Shown piece after piece: positions 19,880-31,392 of a DNA stretch of 64,000 nt. Position 1 is the first letter of the stretch. Each line of letters begins with the position of its first letter. Position numbers and translations under genes: made by a program. This DNA is from Metellina segmentata (Eukaryota > Arthropoda > Arachnida > Araneae > Tetragnathidae): NCBI GenBank assembly GCA_947359465.1, contig OX375878.1:93525377-93589376 (forward strand). The letters are read 5' to 3'. The notes beneath the pieces were generated by a model. The model did no database searches and was not told the DNA's origin. It worked only from the letters and a program-made list of their open reading frames with translations.

Positions 19880-20639
19880 CAGGGTGGTCCCGAATTCATG
19901 GTACAAACTTTAATGGTAGGTACAGGACATTGTAACAATGATTTATTGTATAGGAATGTATAGTCGCAAGTGACGCGGTGAGGCGTAAACAGGGGAAATA
20001 AAAGGAAAGAGAAATGGAGTGATCGGTTGGTATCATTGCCGGTAGAGGGCAGTAGATGTCTAGCCGCTGTTGAACATGATGCATCGCAGTAGCACAACTG
20101 CTGCATGATGTTCCGATCGCCATTCGTAACCGCATGTGGTTTCAGCACACTTCAGCATTGATGTACGGAATTACCTGAATGCCACGTTTGGTACTCGATG
20201 GATTGGGCGTGGTGGACCAGTCCCTTGGCCACCCCGATCTCCCGATTTATCGAGCCTCGATTACTTTTTATGGGGACATCTAAAGCATCTTGTTTATGAG
20301 ACTCCAGTTGACTCAGATGAGGATCTCGTCGCTCGCTTATCTGTAGCTGCTGCAGGTGTGCGTGAAATACCAGGCATCTTTGAACGTGTACGCCAATCGC
20401 TCCACCGACGCTGTCAAGCATGTATCGATACTGGTGGACGCAATTTTGAACAATTACTGTAAACATGACACTTGTCAACAACGCTTTCAATAAAATCTTT
20501 GTTTTTCCTTTCGGCCGTTATTTCCCCTGTTTTCGCCTCACCGCGTCACTTGCGACTATACATTCCTATACAATAAATCATTGTTACAATGTCCTGTACC
20601 TACCATTAAAGTTTGTACCATGAATTCGGGACCACCCTG
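19880..20639 (+). mobile_element. Tc1/mariner-superfamily element with 122-bp TIRs, internally deleted
   Basis: TA at 19878-19879 and 20640-20641. TIRs 19880-20001 and 20518-20639 start CAGGGTGGTCCCGAATTCAT and differ by one base in 122. The interior keeps only the C-terminal part of a transposase gene. Confidence 0.93.
20136..20462 (+). pseudogene. C-terminal fragment of a DDE/D mariner-type transposase
   Basis: Open for 108 codons: AHFSIDVRNYLNATFG, then WIGRGGPVPW and PPRSPDLSSLDYFLWG, ending GGRNFEQLL. SPDLSSLDYF contains the third catalytic acidic residue. Just upstream, in another frame, lies IRNRMWFQ; the expected QDGAPAH motif with the second catalytic Asp is missing at the frame break, so the protein cannot be active. 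It resembles transposases common in arthropod genomes. Confidence 0.85.
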
Positions 20640-20641
20640 TA

Positions 20642-21374
20642 TATATATAAGTATTGAAGTAGGTAATTTGGAAGACAGTAAATAAATTAATTAAATTTCA
20701 ACTCAAAATTAATTTTGAAACTCGAATCACAGAGGAATGAGTTGAATAAAATGAATTTATCCGTTGAAGAATATCTGAAAAATTCTCTTTGATTAAAAAA
20801 AATATGTCATATGGAAAAGTGAAATACTTTCATTCTAAGAAACGTATCAATGGCTGTACCAGTACCAAGGGGGAAGATAAATGATCCAACAAATGACAAA
20901 TGGTCTTGGAAGTGTGAATGGATGCGAAGGAATATAAGTAGAGGGCTTAACAATTGGACAACGTCAAAACACATACACTCAGGAAGGAAAGAATTTCTAT
21001 GCTTCATAAAAATGAGCGTCAGCGCCCGAATGAAAGATGGCAAAAATAAACCTCGCAATACGACAAACCAAAAAAGAATAGAATAATTTATTACCAATAG
21101 CGCTGTATATATTTGAATTTTCTTTAAATAACATTTTCTGGAAAATATGGGGAATCTGAACTGGCTCATATACCAGAGGAAAAGCAATAAAAAATCGGTA
21201 TAAATTACTCTGTTCTTTAAATACAAAAATGAAGTTCAGAAATGTCTGTCATTTTCCTTTGAAACGACAAAAAGTTTTCGCTCGTTGAACTTATGATCGA
21301 TACCCAGGTCAGAGTCATTTCGAATGGGGGATGAGGTTATTTTCAAGAATAGTCAAACTCGGGGACGTAGTAAA
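20642..21374. other. No supported gene
   Basis: AT-rich; open frames of 78 and 139 codons on opposite strands (20807-21226), neither recognised. Confidence 0.4.
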
Positions 21375-21450
21375 CAGGTGGTTTTGGCGAGATATCTCGT
21401 CCATCAAAATCTGACCCGTTGTCCTAATGACGAGATATCTCATAAAGATA
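21375..21450. repeat. Dispersed satellite-like monomer pair
   Basis: CAGGTGGTTTTGGCGAGATA, TCTCGTCCATCAAAATCTGA and, further on, GACGAGATATCTCATAAAG. Confidence 0.6.
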
Positions 21451-21458
21451 TTAAGGAC

Positions 21459-21776
21459 CACGGTAGCCCGGATGTTCGAGCAACGGATGAGCAACCGGAG
21501 GATTGCGAGTTAGAATCCAACCAAAGACTGTCGTGTACAAAGGGGGCTGGTGCGTGTTAAATCCGTCGTGACCTAAAATGTCATCACGTTGGAGCAGTGT
21601 GGAAGTTCAGAGAATGGGATGCTAGCTCAGGTGTGGCCTCGTCATCTGACCGTGATACAAAATTATGTGTTGTCCTCTAATTTTCCCTTCGGGATTGATC
21701 CTATTGCTATTGGAAGGTCCGTCGTCAATAGTCCGTTGTGTTGTTCTAATGCGACGTTCATTAAATACTTACCTAT
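21459..21776 (+). mobile_element. SINE-B, full length
   Basis: Head GTAGCCCGGATGTTCGAGCA, intact body, 3' end CGTCAATAGTCCGTTGTG, tail TTAAATACTTACCTA. Confidence 0.82.
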
Positions 21777-21837
21777 ATTTAAATGGAAGGATACTCAGTT
21801 GATAATGCAAATTGTAATTTATTTCCTCCTGGTAGAG

Positions 21838-22300
21838 GTTTGTCGCCTATAGCCCGTTATGTTACTCCAATACGACGTTAATTAAAATACCTACCTTCCA
21901 ACCAAAGACCGTAATGTACGTGGAGGATGGTACACGTTTATATCTGTCATGGTCTCAAATGCCCTTCTGATGGCGCGATGATGTTTGGAGAGTTGGGCGT
22001 CAGCTCAGGTATTACCGTCATCTGACCGTGTTTCAAATTAAGTGGTATTGTTCTCGATAATGGTAATGGTAACGGTAATTTTAGTTAACGTCGTACTAGA
22101 GCAACACAACGGGCTATTGACGACGGTCCGGGATCAGTCCCTTAAGGGAAAGATTCGAGGACAACACCTCGTAATTTTGAACCACGGTCAGATGAGGTGT
22201 TGTTATTGGATATTTCCCTTTCCGTTTGATCCCGGACCGTAGCCAATAGCCCGTTGTGTTACTCCAGAGCGTCGTTCATAAAAAATACCTATATACCATC
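21838..22300 (+). mobile_element. SINE-B 3' fragment, then a SINE-B split by an inverted SINE-A
   Basis: 21838-21897 is a 3' end. 21898-22056 and 22196-22300 are two halves of one SINE-B. 22057-22195 is a minus-strand SINE-A 3' piece. GGTATTGTTCT and GGTGTTGTTAT at the junctions look like an aged 11-bp duplication. Confidence 0.7.
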
Positions 22301-22324
22301 AAAATACTGCTGAACTTTTATTAT

Positions 22325-22440
22325 GACGCGATCGAAACCTGGTCAGTTTTCTTTCAATGACGGGATACCTCATCCATCAAGATCTGGTCAGTTTTGCTAA
22401 ATACTGACGAGATACCTCTTAGAGACAACCACCTGGTGGG
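22325..22440 (-). repeat. Dispersed satellite-like monomers with terminal ACAACCACCTGGTGG
   Basis: CATCAAGATCTGGTCAGTTT and GACGAGATACCTCTTAGAGA followed by the same end motif (inverted) seen at 4971-5131. Confidence 0.6.
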
Positions 22441-22533
22441 CTATTGTTAACCCTCTGAGTTTCACGAGATTTCCAAGTAGTGAAATATTCCCTTCCCTCT
22501 CCATAACACCTTATGAATGAATAACCTCATCTA

Positions 22534-23526
22534 TTGTTTGAAAGACTCCTACGGAAGCCATATTCTCTTCATGGTAGCATGAATTCAATGGAAGTGCTCC
22601 CCAGAGTTCACTTTCACTATAACCTCTCCACTCCTGTCAATAAGAAGGATTTTCTGACAGATCATCTTAGACAGTTGGGCTTAGAAATCATAAATAAAAT
22701 ACCTGAGTGACATTAAAATTTTTACTGACGGTAGCAAAATTGGCGAACTGGCAGGTATTGGCATCTACATTGAATCTCCCCAGCAGAAAATAACTCTTTG
22801 TCAACGAAACTCGGACTTCTGCTTAGTTTTCAGAAGCGAATTAATTGCAATCGATATAGGACTTTAGGCTATCCTAAGTGAAAACAACTTTGGCGCTCTC
22901 TGGATCTTGAGTGACAGCCGCAACTCGATTCAACATCATAGTAATCAGACCTTCATTGGGGAGAAAGTAAGCCTCTCTATCCTGCAAAAGTTGAGGCTCA
23001 TATCACTGCTTCATGACATCCACATCCAGTGGATTCCATCTCAGGTGGATCTTTTCGGTAATGAAGTAGCTGACAATCTTGGAAAGGAGGACTGCAGTCA
23101 TCCAACCCCCTCCTCTTCTGAACTCAACTACTTGAAACTTTTTTCTCGGAAAAAATCCCAAAACAAAGAGGAAGGGTTGGTACCTCCCACCCACCCACCA
23201 TTGGTATATGGGTGGTAAGCCGGGGTTGTTTCTAGCCCTTTCGTGCGATAGACAGTCCCAGACCAGCCTCTCACATCTTGCCAGCGGCCACTTGAAATGT
23301 CTTTCATTTTTTGAGGGCAAGAAACTCTACTCTACATGCTCAAAATGCCACGCACACCAGGCTTCTGCTGCATACATCCTGGATTGCATGGACCGCCCTA
23401 GGGAGGATATATACTTATCTCTTCTTATGTTCGACTTTCTCTGTGTCAACGGATTCTTGGACCTAGTCTGACTTCGACAGACCATTTTTGACGATAAGAA
23501 ACAGCCTTGTTTGAAAGACTCCTACG
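22534..23526 (+). mobile_element. 5'-truncated Jockey-like non-LTR retrotransposon with 20-bp target duplication
   Basis: TTGTTTGAAAGACTCCTACG occurs at 22534-22553 and 23507-23526. The 953 bp between them encode the end of a reverse transcriptase polyprotein (RNase H and tail). No poly(A) or simple tail precedes the second repeat. Confidence 0.88.
22712..23471 (+). pseudogene. RNase H domain and C-terminal tail of a Jockey-like pol gene
   Basis: RNase H catalytic positions are visible in one frame: FTDGS (D), SELIAI (E), LSDSRN (D) and GNEVAD (D). One TAG stop follows IDIGL. The frame shifts near 23200, then resumes with LSHLASGHLKCLSFFEGK, CSKCHAHQASAAYILDC and a terminal DFLCVNGFLDLV, the usual end of arthropod, especially spider, Jockey-like polyproteins. 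Dead copy. Confidence 0.85.
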
Positions 23527-24699
23527 TAAGATTCTATTGACTAAGAAAGAGTCAAAACTGGTTAGAAAAAAAGGAAGATACAGGCTTAAGAACGTATAAA
23601 TCCTTCAGATGGTTAATAGTTAAACACACGTCTTTTTATAGGTAACTAGTTATGCTAAACGGTTTTTCGCTCGAGAGTTTTCACTGCTTCAGAACCAAGT
23701 CGGTCTTTTTCATTGACAGTTTCGATGCACCGTTGAACAGTTTAGTCAGCTGCAAAAACTTGAGTTCTTTTCCTCTTCCGATTGCACAGTTCGCGTTAGC
23801 CTTAGACAGTTTGTGTTGATTCGAGTTTGATTAAAAATTGGTCTCTGTTCTTTGTTCAATTTAGCTTCGTTGTTCTGAGAAAACGTCGTTGAGAGCTGAA
23901 AGTAGTACTTCGTTGACTCAGAATTGAGCATTAAAAACTCCACATTCTAAATATTGATCGCACTCTATTGTCTTGGCTGATGCTTATGTCTCGGGACATA
24001 TTCAATCATAAAGGGAATATAAAAGGAGAGTGAGCAATGTAAACTTTTGTTTGCCTAGGATCATGCAAGCAAAACATGTAACATGACCCTTAGACTATTT
24101 TCGTCTGCCGGATGGAACGGAACATTCATCAACTGATTCTTTCACGAGACGAGAGAAGACTCCTATTCATTGATTCATCGTTTGATCGGTCCTCTCGGCA
24201 CAGTAGACTTCGGAAATTTCACCATTTTTGACGTCACTCTTTGAAAATGCGCTTTCACGCATCGACTCTGTCATAAGATGTTACATCGTAAAATTAGAGG
24301 TAATTGTTTTGGGTAGTTTTTTAAACAAACGACACATACTACAACAACACAACGGGCTATGTTAAACGAAGGAATAAGATGGCCAAATCGTTCCACCAAG
24401 TCAGAGCCACCAAGTTTTCACAGAGCAGTCATGTGGCTACTAATCGACATGTAGGCCACACTTTTTGAAACTCTTCTCAATAGCATTGCTCAGACTTCGT
24501 ATATTTCATATCTATGTTTAAAAGGGGTAGAATTAATGATCTCCGATATCGAGTTTATTAGAAGAATATAACATGCTTTTACCGTAAATACCATTGCCAT
24601 TAAATATGCCATAACCGGACAAAGAAAAATCTCTGAGGAAGTTATTCTAAAGAATTACTGAGCCAGCTAACCTAAAGTTAGAAAGTTATCTAACCAATA
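23527..24699. other. No gene recognised
   Basis: AT-rich. A ~25-bp SINE-B 3'-end scrap (CAACACAACGGGCTATG) lies near 24343-24361. Confidence 0.4.
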
Positions 24700-25100
24700 T
24701 TTTCAAGCAGTTTAGGGACATGCCTTCTTTAGGTTTTGTACGGGTTTCACAATCCCGAAGTACCTGAGTGATTTTCCCTTGCTTTCCTTTTACCCCTTCC
24801 TCCCTTTCTGCCTTTTCTTCCTCCCTCATTGGGGTTGCCTCTTCGGAGCTGAGAGCTCCCTTGAGAAACTTTTCAGCTCTTCTTGGGGATTATGTCACCC
24901 ATTTGCATTTAATACAATATTTCAACATGTTTTTGACCAACTTTCATTCGAATAAAAACTCTTGCGGTTTTTTTTTCTCCTCACCCCTTCCTTTTAAAAC
25001 TTTTATCTTTACATAATTTATATTGTGTTATCTTGCGCTTTGAGCAGCTTGTCCATGTTCAAACCTTGCGCCATAAGACATCCAATCCAATCAAATAGTA
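24700..25100 (+). mobile_element. Probable 3' UTR of a Jockey-like element
   Basis: Pyrimidine-rich sequence, then AAACCTTGCGCCATAAGACA and a (TCCAA)n-like end. The last 60 bases match the short fragments at 58846, 60104 and 60913 in inverse orientation. Confidence 0.5.
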
Positions 25101-26450
25101 ATATTTCACATCTGTCCGCAACAATGCGACACAGGCTAGTGTTGATTCAAGTATAGAAATTCTTCTCTCCGTGACGTATCCGTGATACAGCCATTGAAAA
25201 ATTCAGAAGCAACACGAAATACTAATGGAATATTATATCAGCTTCCTGGAAACTACCGGACCCTACAGTTTCCATCAAGCCGTAAAACTTGCGTGACGTC
25301 CGTGAGGATTGTCTTCCTCTTTAACCTTCGTCTCTTGTCTCGCTGAAAAAATTATTCAAATGCAATCCTTCTCAATACTATCAAAGCTTCTGTAAATGAT
25401 TCACTTTAGATTTAAATGCCGGGTAACGCGTTTTAGTGTGAAGGACGTAGGTTCCGTGGAGAATTGTTTCAATGGTAGAGGCTGTTATTGTTTTATTGCG
25501 TGACTTGTGTCCTTCTTAAAAGGTGTTTTAATGTTTGAGAATGGACGATGATGACTGTGTTAAAGGGCATTTTATTCTTGATGTGTTTGACTTCGCGATT
25601 CAAAATACAATTGAATGATGGCTGGATACGAGTTTTTGGTTTTTTGTTCGGTTCTTTGTTTTAGAAATTTTCAGAAGTTATGGACAAGATTATTGAAGAT
25701 TATAAGTTAGTTTATTGGGTTAATGCAAACGCGCGCGCTCGTTTGTCCCGTTTTTGGCGCTCGATTGCAACGCATTCATCGCAAAACCGAAGCGTTTTCT
25801 TTACACGTGTAATGTTTTGCCGTTGTCTGGAAGAAGGAATTTCAGCGAGAACTTGAGGAAGAGTGTGTTCTTTGGTTGTGTTGTTTAAATTTTGTTAAGC
25901 ATTACAAAAGACAGAAAATAAGCGGAGCATGCAAAGGTGCAAACAAACATAAGCGGTGGACTAAAGGAAAGAAGAAGGATTTTGGTTTTTTGGTCTTCTC
26001 ATGATTCGGAGGGAAGCACAGAAACAGTGGCCATAAATAAACAACAGGATATACTAAAACGCAAGTTCCAGTCTAATTAGCCCTCGTGTAGAGAAAAATG
26101 ACCATGAAGTGACATACCAAACAAATCTGACAAAAGCTGAATATTCATTAAACCATATTAACCAAGTGTAAAGCATGAAAAAATGAAATATTAAAAAGCA
26201 TTAAAACTAAGCACAGGTAATCATCTCAGTGGATGGTAAATTAATTACAAAGTGTCTCACGTTACGTTAGCATGAAATAAAACAGAATTCAGAGGTACCA
26301 TAAGCGGGAGCTGTCTGATGTATTCAATATGAAGCTCAAATATTTCTCCTTTTGAAGAGCTGGTGTCTTGTTTCGCCTTTTAGAGAATTGTGTAGTATTC
26401 CTCCATAACTCATCTAAACTTGAACCAAATGTTGATAGTACAATGAATCT
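25101..26450. other. No gene recognised
   Basis: Unique-looking AT-rich DNA; only short, unsupported open frames. Confidence 0.4.
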
Positions 26451-26454
26451 TTAA

Positions 26455-27087
26455 GGGGACAGTGAACTTTCAAAATCAAATCAAATTTTTAGGTACTATT
26501 AAAAATAATTTTTCACTTTCAGAATCTTACATGTACAACACAAAATATAAGTATAGAAAGTCTACTACAAAATGCATTTTCCTTCGATTAAGATTTTTTT
26601 GACATTCTCTATTTAAAAATTTATACTGGGCATCGTTTTTTTTTTTTTTTTTTTTTTTTCGATTTTCTTGAAAACGTTTTTGAATAATCCTAGCAATTTT
26701 TTTCTACTTCAAATGAAAAAAATTTTCATGCTTCCAAATTTTGAAATTTCTATTTAAAATGTTGTTTAACCAATACTTTTTATTGTAATATTTGAGTTGT
26801 TTAGGTACAAAATGTTTTTGCTTTACAATTCAGTTAATTTGATTCATACGTATCTAAATTACTTGCATTATTTGAACTAAAATTTTACAGTATATGGAAA
26901 ATTAACGCGCATGGGAGCTTGCCGATTTTTGGTAATTTGACCATGATTATAAAACCAAAAAAAAAAACTTTTAAAGTAACAAAAAGAGACCAAACTTTAT
27001 ATATTGGCCGTTCAGTAAAAAAGAGTTCAAAATTTAAAGTAATCGGATAGAGAAAAAGTTTGTCTTGAAAGTCAACCACTATACCCT
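26455..27087. mobile_element. TTAA-flanked MITE, second family
   Basis: TTAA at 26451-26454 and 27088-27091. Imperfect TIRs are GGGGACAGTGAACTTTC and, inverted, AGGGTATAGTGGTTGACTTTC. The interior is AT-rich with a 24-base poly-T at 26636-26659. Confidence 0.65.
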
Positions 27088-27102
27088 TTAACCTCCGGAT
27101 AG

Positions 27103-28150
27103 TGGTCTCGAAGAGATATCTCGTCTTTCGCAAAACTGACCAGATCTTGATGAACGAGCTATCTCGTCATTAGCAACACTGACCAGATCTTGATGAACCA
27201 GCTATCTCGTCATTAGCAACACTGACCAGATCTTGATGAACCAGCTATCTCGTCATTAGCAACACTGTCCAGATCGTGATAAACTAGCTGTCTCGACTAA
27301 CCATATCTTGATAGACGTGATATCTTGTCATCAGCAAAACTGACCAGATCTTGATGAACGAGCTATCTCGTCATTAGCAACACTGACCAGATCTTGATGA
27401 ACCAGCTATCTCGTCATTAGCAACACTGACCAGATCTTGATGAACCAGCTATCTCGTCATTAGCAGCACTGTCCAGATCGTGATAAACTAGCTGTCTCGA
27501 CTAACCATATCTTGATAGACGTGATATCTTGTCATCAGCAAAACTGACCAGATCTTGATGAACGAGCTATCTCGTCATTAGCAACACTGACCAGATCTTG
27601 ATGAACCAGCTATCTCGTCATTAGCAACACTGACCAGATCTTGATGAACCAGCTATCTCGTCATTAGCAACACTGTCCAGATCTTGATGAACCAGCTATC
27701 TCGTCATTAGCAACACTGTCCAGATCGTGATAAACTAGCTGTCTCGACTAACCATATCTTGATAGACGTGATATCTTGTCATCAGCAAAACTGACCAGAT
27801 CTTGATGAACGAGCTATCTCGTCATTAGCAACACTGACCAGATCTTGATGAACCAGCTATCTCGTCATTAGCAACATTGACCAGATCTTGATGAACGAGC
27901 TATCTCGTCATTAGCAAAACTGACCAGATCTTGATGAACGAGCTATCTCGTCATTAGCAACACTGACCAGATCTTGATGAACCAGCTATCTCGTCATTAG
28001 CAACACTGACCAGATCTTGATGAACCAGCTATCTCGTCATTAGCAACACTGTCCAGATCTTGATAAACTAGCTGTCTCGACTAACCATATCTTGATAGAC
28101 GTGATATCTTGTCATCAGCAAAACTGACCAGATCTTTATGGACGAGCTAT
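27103..28150. repeat. 43-bp satellite array with 204-bp higher-order unit
   Basis: The monomer contains GACCAGATCTTGATGAACCA, GCTATCTCGTCATTAGCAAC and ACT. CAAAAC landmarks fall at 27131, 27335, 27539, 27786, 27915 and 28119, spaced 204, 204, 247, 129, 204. The 204-bp unit equals four 43-bp monomers plus a 32-bp truncated one (GTCCAGATCGTGATAAACTA...). Confidence 0.92.
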
Positions 28151-28450
28151 CTCGTCATTAGCAAGACTGACCAGAACTTGTTGAACGAACTGTATTGCCA
28201 TAATCAAGACATATCTTGATGGACGAGATATCTCATCATCAACAAGTCTGACCAAATCTCGAAGTACGAGATATCTCGTCACCAGCAAGACTGACCATAT
28301 CTTGATGGACCAGATATCGTGTCATTAGAAGAAATCTGACGAGATTTCACCATCATAAATAATGAAAATACCTTCATGACAAGATATCTCGCCATTTGTA
28401 AAATTGGTCCCATCAAGATGGACGAGATATCTCGTCGAAAGGTTTTGTAG
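28151..28450. repeat. Degenerate flank of the satellite array
   Basis: Diverged monomers, several keeping the palindrome GACGAGATATCTCGTC or one-base variants (for example at 28420). Confidence 0.75.
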
Positions 28451-29242
28451 GATTAAGAAGCATTGGTGAAAATCTTTCACTTTTGTTTGATGAATTTTGG
28501 AATGTGGTACAAGCTTCTGTTTGGCTTTTTGAGTTCGGTTGCATTTGCTTTCCAAATGGCCTATTTTCGGTATCATTTGTATTTATTTATTTTTCAAAAG
28601 CTGTATCTAGATTTTGTTTCTGGTCCTAAAGAAGATTAAAGGAATTCTACTCTTCGTTTATCTTCATCCTAGATTAATGCTTCTAACGGCAGAAAATTTC
28701 GAACTGGGGGGAGGGGGAAGGTTAGACACTGAAAATTTCCAGTCAATTTAAAATTATGGATTTCAATGGCTAATTTATGTTCTAAATTAAATATTTTTTG
28801 TTTCAATCGTAAAAAGAAAACTGCATTCAGATTGATGACTCATTTGGTTGATTTTGACAGGAAGCAGAACTCGTTGATGTTAATTTTTTGATAAGATTGA
28901 ATTTTCGATAAGCAAGATCTTGTTAAAAACTGTCATCAGTTCTAATAGGTATATCACCCACATATTGTGGAGAAGCAAAGTGCCCAGTGATATGTGGAGT
29001 AAAAAATAAATCATCAAAGAGTTAAAAACATTTATTAATTAAAAGCTGTAAAACTATTTACAGAAAAGAAACAAAGATTGGAAAACCAGAGATACATCTC
29101 TGTCCAAAGTATGACAAAAGTTTTGATCTGAAAGAAAGGAACTTTCACTTTTATACTTCTTGTATCTCTAGAAATTAGAATAAATATCTCAATAGAAAGA
29201 TTGCCATAAACAAAATCATAATACTGCATTAAGTAGATGATT
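28451..29242. other. No gene recognised
   Basis: AT-rich with short open frames only. Confidence 0.4.
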
Positions 29243-29279
29243 GGTCATAATATTATGACCACACCCATTTATAGGTGTG
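29243..29279. repeat. 18-bp perfect palindrome followed by a second stem-loop
   Basis: GGTCATAATATTATGACC at 29243-29260, then ACACC-(8-9)-GGTGT at 29261-29279. Confidence 0.7.
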
Positions 29280-29403
29280 ATGTCATACTGTGGCAAATCA
29301 GAAAAGCTTGACAGCTCAACTTGTTTGTTTACATAATCATAACCATACAAGAAGGAGGTGCAGACACGTGAAGATGGATTCTAATAAACAGATTATCTTT
29401 GAC

Positions 29404-29545
29404 AAGGTAGATATTTTAATTAAACGTTGCACTGAAATAACGCAACGGGCTATTGACGACGATCCGGAATCAAACCCAAAAGGAAAGACTGGAGGACAAC
29501 ATCGCGTAATTTCGAACCCCTGTTTAATGACGATAATGAATTCTC
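29404..29545 (-). mobile_element. SINE-B 3' fragment
   Basis: GATATTTTAATTAAACGTTG followed by the CAACGGGCTATTGACGACG block. Confidence 0.65.
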
Positions 29546-29607
29546 GATAAAGGATAATTTGTTTTACTTACACATTCCTCTTGGAGTAGCAGAGCAGTTT
29601 TGACGCA

Positions 29608-29675
29608 ACGAGTTACCTCGTTCTAATCAAATTTTATCATATCTTGGACGAGATATCTTGTCTAAAGACTTGAAG
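29608..29675. repeat. Dispersed satellite-like monomer
   Basis: ACGAGTTACCTCGTTCTAAT and CTTGGACGAGATATCTTGTC. Confidence 0.5.
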
Positions 29676-30242
29676 GGTTAATTCGAAACACAGTATCAGC
29701 TAATATGCTTATCGATAACCTCAAAGATGCATCGTTTTAGTCTAATAGGTTTTAACAGCATTGGCCATACTATTCAGATATATTTATATGAATTCATTTC
29801 TCCACTTTATAAAATGCAAGGGTGCATAAAAAATGCAATTTTTCTCCATGCATATAAATTTGAGTTACATTTATAAGTTTCGTCCGTTCAGCTCTTAAGA
29901 TTTTACCATGAAAAATTGGATTACGTGTTACGGCCGTTCCTAAAAGCTTCATTCATTTTTTTCTTCGTGAAACAGCGATTGCTTCTCTAAAATACGCTCC
30001 CGAAGAAAGTAAAAGTGCTGAATCTTTTCTCACCATCTTAAGGCTTTCAAAGGAGGGATGGTTTTTGCCAGCATCTTTTTAATTTATACTTTTTCAATCT
30101 GCTAACGCACCCCTTTTCTTAATCGAGATCGGGAGAGTCTGTCATTTAAAAAGAAATGCGAGTTCGTATTTTGTCTTAATTTAACTTGACGTGAACATTT
30201 CTTTTGATATTCAAGAGCAGAAATTTAAAAGGTTTGGTATTT
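29676..30242. other. No gene recognised
   Basis: Unique-looking AT-rich DNA. Confidence 0.4.
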
Positions 30243-30432
30243 TGATCAATTAACGTCGTACTAGAGCAACACAAAAAGCTATTGACGATGATCCGGGATC
30301 TATCCCAAAAGGAAAAATCCGAGAACACCTCGTAATTTTGAACCATGGCATGATCAGATGACGAGGCAATAACTTGAGCTCACACCCCTCTCTCCAAACT
30401 TCCACATCACTCAAATGTGTGAAATTTGAAAG
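30243..30432 (-). mobile_element. SINE-A/B 3' half
   Basis: TTAACGTCGTACTAGAGCAA through CCACATCACTC; the head is missing. Confidence 0.65.
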
Positions 30433-31061
30433 GGTTCATCCTTTTGTTACTTCATTTACACAGATGGATGTTGCTGAAATGGAAGTTAGATCTTTGAAGA
30501 CGAACGGTTTAAAGATGGAAGGGGAATACATTATTTGATTACCTCGATAGCATTTGTGTCTTCCTGAGCACTTGCAAAAATTATAGAAGCTTTCAGTTAA
30601 ATAATAACGGTTGTAGAAAACAAAAATGATTTTCTTTTATCCTCCATAATACGAACGAGGAACTGTTAATCGGCTGTTTTCAAGAACGCATGATAGTGTA
30701 CTCTTCTGCTCAAGTGTCCCATTTGAAAGTGCTAAAGCCTGTTTCTGTTCCGTTGAGGGCGGCATCAATGTTTAGAAGCGAGAGGGGGCTGTCGCTCTGT
30801 AGTCCGTTTGGAGATGTAAGCTATTTCGTTTCTTGCCTGATCATAAATGTTGTGTCTCGTCGTTAATGTCTCTGATTTGATTTTTTATGTAGCTGACCCG
30901 ATAAGTTGCTATAAGCTTGTTTTTTTTTTTTATCCTCGATGACATTAAAAAATGTATTCTCTAAAACGCAGTTTCAGTTTTCTTCAAAGCTCAATAAATT
31001 TACCAAGCAGTATTTTACCACTCCATAGTTCAAGTCAAGCATATTTAAATGAAACGGTGGA
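30433..31061. other. No gene recognised
   Basis: Unique-looking AT-rich DNA. Confidence 0.4.
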
Positions 31062-31360
31062 TTGGTAGTTGAAGTAAAATCGCCATGGAGAAACAGAATG
31101 GGCTATAGGCGACGATCTGGGATCGATTCCGAAGGAAAAGCTCAGAGGAAAACACCTCGTCATTTTGACCAACGGTCATATCAACACCTGAGCTGGTACC
31201 ACTCTCCAAATTTCCCCACCATGCCAACGTGAGGACATTTTAGGCCACGACATGGTTAACATGTGCCATGTACACGCGGGTCTTTGTCTGGACCGGGATT
31301 CGAACTTGCAACGCACCGGTTGCTAATCAGAAGCTCTTCCAACTGAGCTACCGCGTCCCG
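31062..31360 (-). mobile_element. SINE-B, full length
   Basis: 3' end to head; the head end reads AACTGAGCTACCGCGTCCCG. Confidence 0.8.
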
Positions 31361-31392
31361 TCCTGAAATTAATGAATTTAATATTCGGCATT

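Noticed and set aside
20807..21226. 139-codon minus-strand open frame
   Set aside because: AT-rich hydrophobic translation with no family resemblance; an opposite frame is also open.
27103..28150. CRISPR-like regular repeats
   Set aside because: Units are contiguous without unique spacers and the genome is eukaryotic. The same holds for 42269-42826.
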